Origin: Chitinophagaceae bacterium
GTDB taxonomy: Bacteria; Bacteroidota; Bacteroidia; Chitinophagales; Chitinophagaceae
Assembly: GCA_947459295.1 (NCBI GenBank)
Contig: CANHCY010000005.1
Coordinates: 1-64,000, forward strand
DNA length: 64,000 nucleotides
Direction: 5' to 3'
Position 1 is the first letter of the stretch. Each line of letters begins with the position of its first letter. The notes below the pieces were generated by a model. That model searched no databases and had not been told where the DNA came from. It saw only the letters and a program-made list of their open reading frames with translations. Shown piece by piece: positions 35,487 to 44,177 of the stretch. A program made the position numbers and the translations under genes.

Positions 35487-36506
35487 TTATTGTTCTAGGT
35501 AGCTGTCAAATTTTCCAAAACTAACTTTATGAATCCTTCCATTTTGTAAAGTGGTAATGAGTACTTCAGATTTGTACTTTTTTGCCAATATTTTAACCTG
35601 ACTAAGTGTTAGTATGCTACAAGCCGTTGCCAACCAATCTGCGGTTGTAGCAGATGGAGAAACCACGGTTACATTGCGCTGAAAAGTAACGCCATAGCCG
35701 GTTCTAGCATCAATGATATGCGCATACTTTTTACCCTCATGAAACATATATTGAAATGCATCACCAGATGTAGCTACTGCCTTATTGGACAAGATGAGCT
35801 TACGGTTCCATAATGCTTCCTGCTGCCCCGGTATGTTTACGCCAACACGCCATCCTTTTTTTTGTGACGGCTTACCAAAAGCAACCATATCACCACCTGC
35901 ATCTACTAGGGCGTTTGTGATTCCAAATGATTGTAATAAAGCGAGTACTTTATCAGCAGCATATCCTTTAGCAATACCGCCCATATCAAGTTGTATGTTG
36001 GGTTGTAAAAACGTAATTGTTTGGGCGCTACTATCTATTTGAACTTTATTAAATCCAATACATTTACGCGCCTCGTTAATTGCTGTCGCTGTGGGAAATA
36101 GTTGAGAGGTACGGGCGTTTCGCCATAGACGAGAAAGTGGACCAACGGTAATGTCAAAACTACCATAAGAATCTTTGTATGCCTGACTTGCGGTACAAAG
36201 CAGCTCCATTAAAATGGACGAGACCTTTATAGGTTTGCCAACTGCTGCAAATTGTAGTTTATACAATTCGGCGCTGCTATCATAATCACTACAAATGATG
36301 TTAATAGAATCGATAAGTTTAAAACTTTGAGAAGCTGCACTATCTGCTAACTGTTTTGCTTCTGCATAGATTACTAAATTAAATGGAGAGCCCATCTTTT
36401 GCATACTATACGTATATCTATTTACTTGTGCAACCGATAGACATACTTGCACAAAGAATAACAAAAAGAAAAGGAGCTTTTTCAAATAAAAGAAGTTTGC
36501 GTTCAA
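35487..36506 (-). CDS. apbE: ApbE-family FAD:protein FMN transferase
   Basis: 339 residues. Start codons are both TTG: 36506 or 36485, the latter giving a compact signal peptide (KKLLFFLLFFVQVCLSVAQ). ApbE motifs: SFDITVGPLSRLW, QLDMGGIAKGYAADKVL (flavin binding), ALVDAGGDMVAFG and the metal-site region ATSGDAFQYMF. It attaches FMN covalently to threonine of periplasmic flavoproteins such as NqrB/C or RnfG. Its target is not in the window. It is divergent from mtgA with a 29-nt gap. Confidence 0.9.
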   Translation of the reverse strand: MNANFFYLKKLLFFLLFFVQVCLSVAQVNRYTYSMQKMGSPFNLVIYAEAKQLADSAASQSFKLIDSINIICSDYDSSAELYKLQFAAVGKPIKVSSILMELLCTASQAYKDSYGSFDITVGPLSRLWRNARTSQLFPTATAINEARKCIGFNKVQIDSSAQTITFLQPNIQLDMGGIAKGYAADKVLALLQSFGITNALVDAGGDMVAFGKPSQKKGWRVGVNIPGQQEALWNRKLILSNKAVATSGDAFQYMFHEGKKYAHIIDARTGYGVTFQRNVTVVSPSATTADWLATACSILTLSQVKILAKKYKSEVLITTLQNGRIHKVSFGKFDSYLEQ

Positions 36507-36535
36507 AAGATTTGTAATTTAGAAAAACTTTAATC

Positions 36536-37225
36536 GTGATCAGGAAAATTAAGCGGATTTTATTGTATTTATTTGTTAGTTCATTTTTATATGTGCTGAT
36601 AACAAAATTTGTGGATCCTCCTATCACCATCACGCAGCTTACAAATGCTTTTGGACTTGGTTTAAAAAGAGATTATGTAAGTTGGGATGAACTCGGCTAC
36701 CAGAGTAAACTCGCTGCTATTGCTAGCGAAGATCAACTATTTGCAGAACATACTGGTTTTGATTTTGACGCCATCGAAAAAAGCCTACGTCCTAAAAAGA
36801 AAAAAAGTAAAATCCCTCTTGGAGGAGGCGCTAGCACCATATCGCAACAGGTTGCTAAAAATGTTTTTTTATGGCAGGGTGGTTCATATGATAAATACAT
36901 TCGAAAAATTCCTGAATTCTATTTCACGTTTTTGATAGAACTTATTTGGGGTAAAAAAAGAATTTTAGAAGTTTACTTAAATGTCATTGAAACCGGACCT
37001 GGCTGTTTTGGAATGGAGGCAGCTGCCAAACATTATTTTAATAAATCAGCAAAATCATTAACGCCTGCACAGGCAGCTATGATTGTGGCCGGTTTTCCAA
37101 ATCCTAAAAAATTTACAGCAAGTCCCATGAGCCGCCGCGTAAGTTGGCGCTACCCACAAATTTTAAAACAAATGAGCAATATAGATACCGATGAAGATAT
37201 CTATAACTTACTTCGACAAAAATAA
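36536..37225 (+). CDS. mtgA: Monofunctional peptidoglycan glycosyltransferase
   Basis: 229 residues from a GTG at 36536. One N-terminal membrane segment (ILLYLFVSSFLYVLITKF) precedes a complete GT51 domain. The catalytic Glu lies in AIASEDQLFAEHTGFD. GGGASTISQQVAKNVFLW and EVYLNVIETGPGCFGMEAAAKHYF are the other family motifs. It polymerises lipid II into glycan strands at the outer face of the inner membrane. There is no transpeptidase domain, so it is MtgA rather than a class A PBP. It converges on the SdpI-like gene. Confidence 0.94.
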   Translation: MIRKIKRILLYLFVSSFLYVLITKFVDPPITITQLTNAFGLGLKRDYVSWDELGYQSKLAAIASEDQLFAEHTGFDFDAIEKSLRPKKKKSKIPLGGGASTISQQVAKNVFLWQGGSYDKYIRKIPEFYFTFLIELIWGKKRILEVYLNVIETGPGCFGMEAAAKHYFNKSAKSLTPAQAAMIVAGFPNPKKFTASPMSRRVSWRYPQILKQMSNIDTDEDIYNLLRQK

Positions 37226-37229
37226 ATGC

Positions 37230-37883
37230 CTACTGACTAGCTTTAAAGAAACGGTACGAAAAGATAATGGGCGCAAGTACCATGGGTATCATGATCACAA
37301 AAAAACTAACAAATGACCAAATACCTGGTAGTACAAAACCAAGTATCATTTGAAGCATGCCACCATACAACCAAAATTTACCAGCATAATTGTGCGTGGC
37401 TTTCCAGTTTTCTTCATTAGCTAATGTCCAAGGCAGTTTAAATCCTGCATAATAGTTTTGAGAAAGCTTTGGAAAAAACCAACCCATAACAGCAAATAAT
37501 AGACCTAGTAGGGGTATCAACAATTTATCGATAGGCAGATTTGGTTGCTTCGTTTTTGTTAAGATCACCATATTCAGTGCAGACATAAAAGCAACTATAA
37601 TGAGTCCAAATATTTTAAAATATTCATCATTATTGTTTTCATACCTTTTAGGATCAATTTTTTTGATATTAATCATGATTGCATAAACAAACAAACTAAC
37701 GATTCCAATAAAAACAGGTCCGAAAAAAGCCATGCTTTTGGATCCAAACCCATCGGCCTCTCCTTTTAAATTAAAATGAGTTGGAATGGTATCAGGCAGG
37801 CTACTATAAAAAGTAAATAAATATATAAATGGAGCGGTTAATAGGAGTAGTACAATAAGATAATGAGAATAATTCTTATTCAT
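37230..37883 (-). CDS. SdpI/DUF1648-like membrane protein
   Basis: 217 residues with about six membrane segments. The N-terminal DUF1648 signature is YSSLPDTIPTHFNLKGEADGFGSKS. A later SdpI-like segment reads NYYAGFKLPWTLANEENWKATHNYAGKFW. In Bacillus, SdpI gives immunity to a secreted toxin and signals to a repressor; most members are of unknown role. No toxin-like or ArsR-family gene is adjacent. It converges with mtgA across a 4-nt gap. Confidence 0.82.
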   Translation of the reverse strand: MNKNYSHYLIVLLLLTAPFIYLFTFYSSLPDTIPTHFNLKGEADGFGSKSMAFFGPVFIGIVSLFVYAIMINIKKIDPKRYENNNDEYFKIFGLIIVAFMSALNMVILTKTKQPNLPIDKLLIPLLGLLFAVMGWFFPKLSQNYYAGFKLPWTLANEENWKATHNYAGKFWLYGGMLQMILGFVLPGIWSFVSFFVIMIPMVLAPIIFSYRFFKASQ

Positions 37884-37943
37884 AGTTTGAGGGTTAATAT
37901 ATTTGTAATCAACAATTACAAAGCATTGTAAAATTAAGAAAAA

Positions 37944-39461
37944 ATGAAGATTAAATTAGTAATAATAGGACTATTGGGTATTGTAGTTTGCGGACTCTTT
38001 TCTTTTACTTCAAAAACAGCAACAACAAATTCGACAGGAGAAGCCCTTGCAAAGCAATATTGCGGTAGTTGTCATATCTATACGGCGCCCGACTTACTAG
38101 ATAAAAAAACCTGGAAAGAAAGCGTACTACCTAATATGGGTTGGCGACTAGGGATTAGAGGCGTTAATGACAGCCCCTATGCAGCAATGGAACCAGATGA
38201 GGCAGCCATTGTAGAGAAATTGAGGGTCTACCCAAATTCACCCATTATTTCAAAATCGGACTGGCAAAAAATTGTAGACTTTTATATTGCAAAAGCACCA
38301 GCAACCGTAATTCCAGCTAAAAATACAACCGTTGTAAAAACATCCATTCGACAGTTTTTTAATCAGCCTGTTTTTATTGACAACAAACAAGCACCAAAAA
38401 CAAGCATGATCAAATTTAATGAGGCCACTGGCACATTGTATGTGAGTGATGCCATTAATGAGTTGTATGCATTAGATAAAAATTTACGTCTCGCAGAAAC
38501 ATGGAATACGCCATCTGCGGTGGTAGATTTATTGTTTGAGAAAAATAAAGAACCAAGGGCCTTATGCATTGGTAGCATTGCGCCTTCAGAAAAAAAAGAA
38601 GGGTTGTTGATATCACTTGATTCTAATGATCAGAAAAGCTCTTTTGGTGGTTTGGCTAGACCTGTAAATATTGAAAAAGCAGATTTAAATCAGGACGGAA
38701 AAGAAGATATCCTTATTTGTCAATTTGGAAATCATACCGGCAAAATAAGTTGGTTGGATGGTGGTGATATCCGCAAAGAAAATATTTTAGTGTACCGCCC
38801 AGGTGCTAGAAAAGCAGAAATAGTAGATTTAAATAAAGATGGAAAATTAGACATTGTAGTAATGATGGCGCAGGCCTACGAAGGCATTTATTATTTAGAA
38901 AATAAAGGCGATGGTAGTTTTAAAGAAACGCCACTGGTTAAATTTCCACCCGTGTATGGTGTAAGTTATTTTGAAATGGTAGATATTAACAAAGATGGTT
39001 ATTTAGACATCGTTATGACCAATGGAGACAACTGGGATTTATCGAGGGTTAAAAAAAGATTTCATGGCGTTCGAATTTTAATCAATGACAAACTCAATCA
39101 CTTTAAAGAAAGCTTTTTCTTTCCAATGTATGGCGCTAGCAAAGCCGTTGCTAGAGACTTTGATGGAGATGGGGATGTAGACATTGCAGCAATTTCTTTT
39201 TATGACGACCTTGCAAAACCAGAACAAGGATTTATTTATTTTGAAAACACAGGAAATTTGCAGTTCAGCGCTTCTTCTACACCAGAAGCTGCCAATGGAA
39301 AGTGGCTTACCATGGAAGTCGCCGATATAGACAAGGATGGTGACACAGATATCGTACTTGGTTCTTTTATTTATACCTTTAGTGAAATGACACAACTCCT
39401 TATGAAAGGAATTGAACATTTCCCGCAGTTATTGGTGTTGCGCAACAATAAAACAAATTAA
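37944..39461 (+). CDS. Exported cytochrome c with FG-GAP/VCBS repeats
   Basis: 505 residues. The signal peptide/anchor (~1-22) is followed by a single c-type heme site CGSCH (~39-43), and then a propeller with repeated calcium-type loops DLNQDGKEDILI, DLNKDGKLDIVV, DINKDGYLDIVM, DFDGDGDVDIAA and DIDKDGDTDIVL. The combination suggests a periplasmic electron-transfer protein with a beta-propeller, possibly part of a sugar or alcohol oxidation chain. A TATATTTG element at 37898-37905 may be its promoter. It is followed within 1 nt by the thioredoxin-fold gene. Confidence 0.85.
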   Translation: MKIKLVIIGLLGIVVCGLFSFTSKTATTNSTGEALAKQYCGSCHIYTAPDLLDKKTWKESVLPNMGWRLGIRGVNDSPYAAMEPDEAAIVEKLRVYPNSPIISKSDWQKIVDFYIAKAPATVIPAKNTTVVKTSIRQFFNQPVFIDNKQAPKTSMIKFNEATGTLYVSDAINELYALDKNLRLAETWNTPSAVVDLLFEKNKEPRALCIGSIAPSEKKEGLLISLDSNDQKSSFGGLARPVNIEKADLNQDGKEDILICQFGNHTGKISWLDGGDIRKENILVYRPGARKAEIVDLNKDGKLDIVVMMAQAYEGIYYLENKGDGSFKETPLVKFPPVYGVSYFEMVDINKDGYLDIVMTNGDNWDLSRVKKRFHGVRILINDKLNHFKESFFFPMYGASKAVARDFDGDGDVDIAAISFYDDLAKPEQGFIYFENTGNLQFSASSTPEAANGKWLTMEVADIDKDGDTDIVLGSFIYTFSEMTQLLMKGIEHFPQLLVLRNNKTN

Positions 39462-39462
39462 T

Positions 39463-39903
39463 ATGCTCCGCCTGCTATTGATATTTCTTTTTCCACTCAT
39501 TCAACTATCTCCAAATTGGGAGTCAAATTTTGATATTGCAAAACAGAGGTCAATAAAAGAAAACAAAATCATCCTCATTCATTTTGTCCATAAAAATAAA
39601 GACGCTAAAAATGTTAAACTAGAAAAAACATTATTTGAAAGCAGCGACTTTATTGATTATGCGAACAAAGAGGTTGTATTATTAAAAGTAGATCTAGGGA
39701 TAGAGCGGACTGGTGACAGCGAAAAACAATTTTACCACAATTCAATACTGCTTGAACGCTTTAACAATAAAATGGTAGCGCCTTATACCATCATTACAGA
39801 TGCCGAAGGTAAAATTTTGAAGCGCTGGAATCATGAACAACCATTAGTTGCTGCCGATTTCGTTAGATTCATTCATGAATCGATAGAAGCGCATAAACAG
39901 TAG
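39463..39903 (+). CDS. Thioredoxin-fold protein lacking the CxxC motif
   Basis: 146 residues from the ATG at 39463, 1 nt after the previous stop; the frame is open 51 nt upstream, but the upstream part lies inside the previous gene. It has a signal-like N-terminus (LRLLLIFLFPLIQLS). The layout (NKIILIHFVHKNKDAKNVKLEKTLFESSDF..VVLLKVDL..VAPYTIITDAEGKIL) is that of thioredoxin-like DUF255/thiol:disulfide domains, but the positions of the active Cys pair are His-Lys-Asn-Lys. It has no cysteine after the signal. It is probably a structural or binding member rather than an oxidoreductase. It sits between the cytochrome c and hydrolase genes. Confidence 0.72.
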   Translation: MLRLLLIFLFPLIQLSPNWESNFDIAKQRSIKENKIILIHFVHKNKDAKNVKLEKTLFESSDFIDYANKEVVLLKVDLGIERTGDSEKQFYHNSILLERFNNKMVAPYTIITDAEGKILKRWNHEQPLVAADFVRFIHESIEAHKQ

Positions 39904-39908
39904 CTAGC

Positions 39909-40856
39909 ATGAAAAAAGTCATACAATATATTGGGATTGCAATTGTAGCAATTATAGTGGTCGTTGTTGTTGGAATTTTGGCGCTAGCAGAATCAGATAA
40001 AAAATTAGAAACACTACTGCCTATTTATACGAGTAAAGAATCAAAATTTTTGCCCGTATTAGGTATGCAGGTACATTATACAATAGAAGGGCCCGAGTCA
40101 GATACGGTTCCACTTGTGCTAATACACGGAACATCGGCATCCCTTCATACCTGGGATAGTTTAACACTACTTCTAAAAGACAAAAAGAAAGTTATTCGTT
40201 TTGACCTACCTGCTTTTGGGTTAACCGGGCCCAATAAAGAAAACACATACAATGCAGATGTCTATAACATTTTTGTGGATTCGGTATTAGAAAAATTAAA
40301 AGTTACATCATGTATAGTAGCTGGAAACTCACTAGGGGGAAGCATTGCATGGCATTACGCGCTATATAACAAAACAAGGGTTCAGCAGCTAATATTGCTT
40401 GATGCAAGTGGGTATCCAAAAAAAAATGAAAAAGGATCTCTTGGATTTAAAATTGCAAGCATGCCAGTTATCAATAATTTATTATTATGGGTAACGCCTA
40501 AATTTTTAGTCAAAAAAAGTTTAGAGGGTGTTTTTGTAGATAAAGCTAAAATCAATGACGAATCCATTAATCGTTACCACGATTTATTATTAAGAGAGGG
40601 CAACAGAAAAGCGGCGCTTTCCATTTTTAAGGGCGGCTTTAGAGCAAACCCTACGCCCATCAAAACAATTCAAATTCCTACACTTATTATTTGGGGCGAT
40701 CAGGATCAGCTCATCAACGTTTCCAATGCATATCTTTTTAATAAAGACATCAAAGGAAGTAAGCTAGTTGTATTAAAAAATGTTGGACATGCGCCAATGG
40801 AAGAAACGCCTATTAAAGTAGCTGCAGCCATTCGTGCATTTTTAAATACCCCCTAG
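39909..40856 (+). CDS. Alpha/beta hydrolase
   Basis: 315 residues with one N-terminal membrane segment (IGIAIVAIIVVVVVGILALA). The oxyanion-hole motif is LIHGTSASLHTW, the nucleophile Ser lies in AGNSLGGSIAW, the Asp in WGDQDQLI, and the His in NVGHAPMEE. It is a membrane-tethered serine hydrolase of broad type; substrate unknown. It lies 5 nt after the thioredoxin-fold gene and overlaps the rmuC 3' end by 4 nt. Confidence 0.88.
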   Translation: MKKVIQYIGIAIVAIIVVVVVGILALAESDKKLETLLPIYTSKESKFLPVLGMQVHYTIEGPESDTVPLVLIHGTSASLHTWDSLTLLLKDKKKVIRFDLPAFGLTGPNKENTYNADVYNIFVDSVLEKLKVTSCIVAGNSLGGSIAWHYALYNKTRVQQLILLDASGYPKKNEKGSLGFKIASMPVINNLLLWVTPKFLVKKSLEGVFVDKAKINDESINRYHDLLLREGNRKAALSIFKGGFRANPTPIKTIQIPTLIIWGDQDQLINVSNAYLFNKDIKGSKLVVLKNVGHAPMEETPIKVAAAIRAFLNTP

Positions 40857-42124
40857 TCAAGCGCTATGCCCGGATTTTCGAGGGCATTTGAACTATCTGG
40901 TGCATCATTTAAAACCTCTACATCCCTTAATTGTCGCTGAATAGCGCGGGTGCGCACACCCACTACTTCATCAAGTTGCTTGAGACCATTTTGAATATTG
41001 CCTTGCGCTTTTTCAATAAGGCCGCCAAATTTTTCAAATTCGGTTTTTACATTGCCCAGCACTTTCCAAACCTCACCACTTCTCTTTTGAATAGCGAGTG
41101 TTTTAAAGCCCATTTGCAAACTATTTAAAATTGCGGCTAGCGTACTTGGACCCGTCACTACTATTTTATAATTACGCTGTAAATCTTCGAGTAAGCTAGC
41201 TTTTCTTACTACTTCTGCATAAATGCCCTCAAATGGTAAGAATAGAATTCCAAAATCGGTGGTATTAGGTGGATCAATGTATTTATCAGAAATATCTTTG
41301 GCCATTTTTTTAATGGTTTGCTCTAAATTTTTTTGCGCTACTTCTATCTGTGTAATATCAGAAGTATCATAAGCGTTTTGTAATTGCTCATATACATCTT
41401 TAGGAAATTTAGCATCGATAGGAAGCCAGACCTGTTTGTTGTTATCATCTCGCCCAGGTAATTTAATGGCAAATTCTACAATGTCTGCACTGTTTTGTTT
41501 GGTTTTAACATTGGCTGCATACTGCTCTGGTGCTAGTATTTGCTCTAACAGCATGGCTAGCTGCACTTCACCAATGCCACCGCGCATTTTAACGTTACTC
41601 AACACTTTTTTTAATCCGCCTACATCATTTGCAAGTGTTTTCATTTCTCCAAGTCCAAGCTGGACGGCTTCTAATTGTTTACCCACCGCTTCAAAGGATT
41701 GACCCAGTCTTTCATTTAACGTTTTTTGAAGTTTTTCATCCACTGTCTCCCGCATTTGCTCTAGCTTTTTTTCGGTTTGTTGTACCAGTTTAGATTGGCC
41801 TTCTGTTAAATCGGTAAATTTATTTTTAAGCTCTTGTGTTAAATCAATTAAGCCAGTTCTTAAATCATCTCTATTGTGCTTATGATTGGCATCCGTTTTT
41901 TGAATAAGACCGTCAAGTCCAGATTGCAAAGTACCATTGATCTCTGTTCTATTTATACTAAAATCTGTTTTTATCGAATGCTCTAGTTGTGCAATTTTTG
42001 ATTGTAGTACGGCCATTTCGTTTTGCAAACCTGCACCAGTATTGGATTTTAATAGAAGCAGGATGACGAGTAAAAGCGATACGCTACTAACGGCAAGCGA
42101 AGCATATAAAACAAATTCGTTCAT
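40853..42124 (-). CDS. rmuC: RmuC-family DNA recombination protein
   Basis: 423 residues from the ATG at 42124 (MNEFVLYASLAVSSV); an upstream start at 42145 adds seven non-conserved residues. It has an N-terminal membrane anchor, a coiled coil (~30-140), then the RmuC domain with restriction-endonuclease-like fold (GGIGEVQLAMLLEQILAPEQY, WLPIDAKFPKDVYEQL, DFGILFLPFEGIYAEVVR). RmuC limits rearrangements at short inverted repeats. It is monocistronic. Confidence 0.93.
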   Translation of the reverse strand: MNEFVLYASLAVSSVSLLLVILLLLKSNTGAGLQNEMAVLQSKIAQLEHSIKTDFSINRTEINGTLQSGLDGLIQKTDANHKHNRDDLRTGLIDLTQELKNKFTDLTEGQSKLVQQTEKKLEQMRETVDEKLQKTLNERLGQSFEAVGKQLEAVQLGLGEMKTLANDVGGLKKVLSNVKMRGGIGEVQLAMLLEQILAPEQYAANVKTKQNSADIVEFAIKLPGRDDNNKQVWLPIDAKFPKDVYEQLQNAYDTSDITQIEVAQKNLEQTIKKMAKDISDKYIDPPNTTDFGILFLPFEGIYAEVVRKASLLEDLQRNYKIVVTGPSTLAAILNSLQMGFKTLAIQKRSGEVWKVLGNVKTEFEKFGGLIEKAQGNIQNGLKQLDEVVGVRTRAIQRQLRDVEVLNDAPDSSNALENPGIALD

Positions 42125-42209
42125 ACATAAAATTTTAGAAATCAAAGATACGCGCAGTGTCCTCCACCTATTGGAGCACCATCATTATTTAACAAAAAAA
42201 TGTAACGGT

Positions 42210-43265
42210 TTATTGTAAGCCAACTCCGGCTAATAAAGTAGCTGCATTTGCATCTGCGTCAACAGTAGGTGCTTCAATTTTATGAATCAACGTTTCTGCA
42301 TTTTCTCTATTATAGGCGCCCTTTAAGTATAATTTATCATAGTAGGTAAGCAGTATATTAAAACTACTTTCAACATCGTCTTCTATTAAAAAATTAATGG
42401 CCGTTTTTGTTTCCAATCCACCCAATCTTTTTTTGATTCGAAGAATGGCGCTCATCAATTTATCTTTTTCAAATTTACCATATCCCTTCAAAATAAATTG
42501 AAGCCTTTGTGAAAATGAAATATCTAAAAAATACAATTTACTTTTTCTGATTTGCTCAAATAGTTGAGCAGGTATATTTACAAGACCAATACGCCTACTT
42601 TCATCTTCTATCCAAATGTAAGCGTGGCTTGCAGTTATTTTATATAGTGACTGTGCCAATAAATTTTCAAACTGCTCTTGTGATGGTTGTACGGGCTGAC
42701 CTAAATTTCCAAATGTAGAACCCTTATGGTGCGCAAGACCTTCTAAATCAATAATAGGCTCATTTGATGCTTGAAGGGCATGCAAGATTTCTGTTTTGCC
42801 AGATCCTGTATAACCACCAATCACTTTAAAATGGTACTCCAAGGTAAATTGAGCTAATACCCAGTTGCGGTAAGCTTTATAGCCGCCCGCGAGTGTGTAC
42901 ACCGTATAACCGTATAAATCTAAAAGCCATGCCACGCCGGCACTGCGCATGCCTCCACGCCAACAGTGTACGAGTACTACTTTATTGTTAGGATCTGGGC
43001 TAGCTGCTAGCATCGCCTCCACTTCAGAAACCATTGAAGCCATTTTGACCCCAAAATAGTTGAGACCTAATTTAATGGCAGGTTGCTTTCCTTGTTGTTT
43101 GTAAGCAGTGCCCACAACTTTTCGTTCTTCGTCTGTAAACAAGGGTAAAGAGTATGCGTTTTTCATATGCGCATGCGCATATTCAGATGGGCTTCGCACA
43201 TCCAAAATTGGATGCTGTTCCATCATGGAAACAAATTCTGTTATAGATATCCGTTTTACAGCCAT
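42210..43265 (-). CDS. selU: tRNA 2-selenouridine/geranyl-2-thiouridine synthase
   Basis: 351 residues. The rhodanese domain carries catalytic Cys101 in VLVHCWRGGMRSAG. A P-loop (GGYTGSGKTEIL, 150-161) opens the C-terminal nucleotide-binding half. It replaces sulfur by selenium in the wobble 2-thiouridine of tRNA, by way of a geranylated intermediate. No selD is in the window. A TATATTTG element ends 5 nt before the ATG, predicting a leaderless message. It lies 24 nt after the EamA gene. Confidence 0.93.
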   Translation of the reverse strand: MAVKRISITEFVSMMEQHPILDVRSPSEYAHAHMKNAYSLPLFTDEERKVVGTAYKQQGKQPAIKLGLNYFGVKMASMVSEVEAMLAASPDPNNKVVLVHCWRGGMRSAGVAWLLDLYGYTVYTLAGGYKAYRNWVLAQFTLEYHFKVIGGYTGSGKTEILHALQASNEPIIDLEGLAHHKGSTFGNLGQPVQPSQEQFENLLAQSLYKITASHAYIWIEDESRRIGLVNIPAQLFEQIRKSKLYFLDISFSQRLQFILKGYGKFEKDKLMSAILRIKKRLGGLETKTAINFLIEDDVESSFNILLTYYDKLYLKGAYNRENAETLIHKIEAPTVDADANAATLLAGVGLQ

Positions 43266-43270
43266 CCTTA

Positions 43271-43278
43271 CAAATATA
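43271..43278 (-). promoter_or_regulatory. -7 element of selU
   Basis: TATATTTG on the minus strand, 5 nt before the ATG at 43265. A perfect TAnnTTTG match with start codon and probable transcription start coinciding. No TTTG at -33 spacing was found. Confidence 0.5.
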
Positions 43279-43289
43279 AAGAAACGCTG

Positions 43290-44177
43290 TTAGATTGCTT
43301 TTTTTCTATTCACTAAATAAACACCCGAAAAAATAAGTACCGCTGCAGCTGCTTTAATAAATGTAAAATGCTCGCCCGCAAAAACCATTGCGATAATGGT
43401 TGCAAAAACGGGTTGCGTATAAATGTAAGCACCCGTTACAGATGGACCCAGCTCCTGCAAACCATACACCGTAAATAAATACGATAAAAAAGTAACAAGG
43501 AGTACCACAAACGCAAGTGCTAACCACTGTGGGGTTCCAAACAAAGACCAATCGGTGGCTACAAAATCAGGAACTGCGATAGGTAAAATAAAAATGCTGC
43601 CAAATGTAAATACCCAGCGTAATACATGGAGTGCATTGTATTTTTCCATAAGTGGTTTTACGAGCACCATATAAAATGCATAAGAAATAGCATTGATAAG
43701 AATAAACAAATCACCAAGTAAACTACTGCCATTATTTGATTGACCATCTTTAATAAGTACGAGTAAAGTGGCACCCCCAATACCAAGCAATAAGCCAATC
43801 AATTTATTGATACTAAATTTTTCGCCAATTAGCCAAATGGCAATAATGGTAATAAATATTGGTGTTGCTAATGAAAGTAAAGAACTATGAATCGCCGATG
43901 TTAATGCCAATCCTTTTACAAACATAATTTGATTGATGGCTACACCTGTGATACCACAAAGTATAAATAAGGGAATATCTTTTTTATCGATAGATACTTT
44001 TGATGGCTTGAATAATAACAAAGACCAAAATAATACAAGACTCACCACCACACGCACTACATTTAAAGAATAGGGCGCTAAATAAGCGGGCGTAATTGTT
44101 TTTATAACCGCGTACCCAGCTCCAAAAATTAAATTGGCAATTAATACAGCAAGATGTGCCTTTGTTTTTGAATTCAT
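43290..44177 (-). CDS. EamA/DMT-family transporter
   Basis: 295 residues from the ATG at 44177 (MNSKTKAHLAVLIANLIFG); the frame extends to 44195, but that overlaps the promoter box. It has ten membrane segments in two EamA repeats (~8-140 and ~150-290), with the GxGYAVIK, SSLLSLATPIF and GPSVTGAYIYTQPVFATI segments of the drug/metabolite superfamily. Likely an exporter of amino acids or other metabolites; substrate unknown. It overlaps the 3' end of the glycosyltransferase-like gene by 4 nt. Confidence 0.9.
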   Translation of the reverse strand: MNSKTKAHLAVLIANLIFGAGYAVIKTITPAYLAPYSLNVVRVVVSLVLFWSLLLFKPSKVSIDKKDIPLFILCGITGVAINQIMFVKGLALTSAIHSSLLSLATPIFITIIAIWLIGEKFSINKLIGLLLGIGGATLLVLIKDGQSNNGSSLLGDLFILINAISYAFYMVLVKPLMEKYNALHVLRWVFTFGSIFILPIAVPDFVATDWSLFGTPQWLALAFVVLLVTFLSYLFTVYGLQELGPSVTGAYIYTQPVFATIIAMVFAGEHFTFIKAAAAVLIFSGVYLVNRKKAI

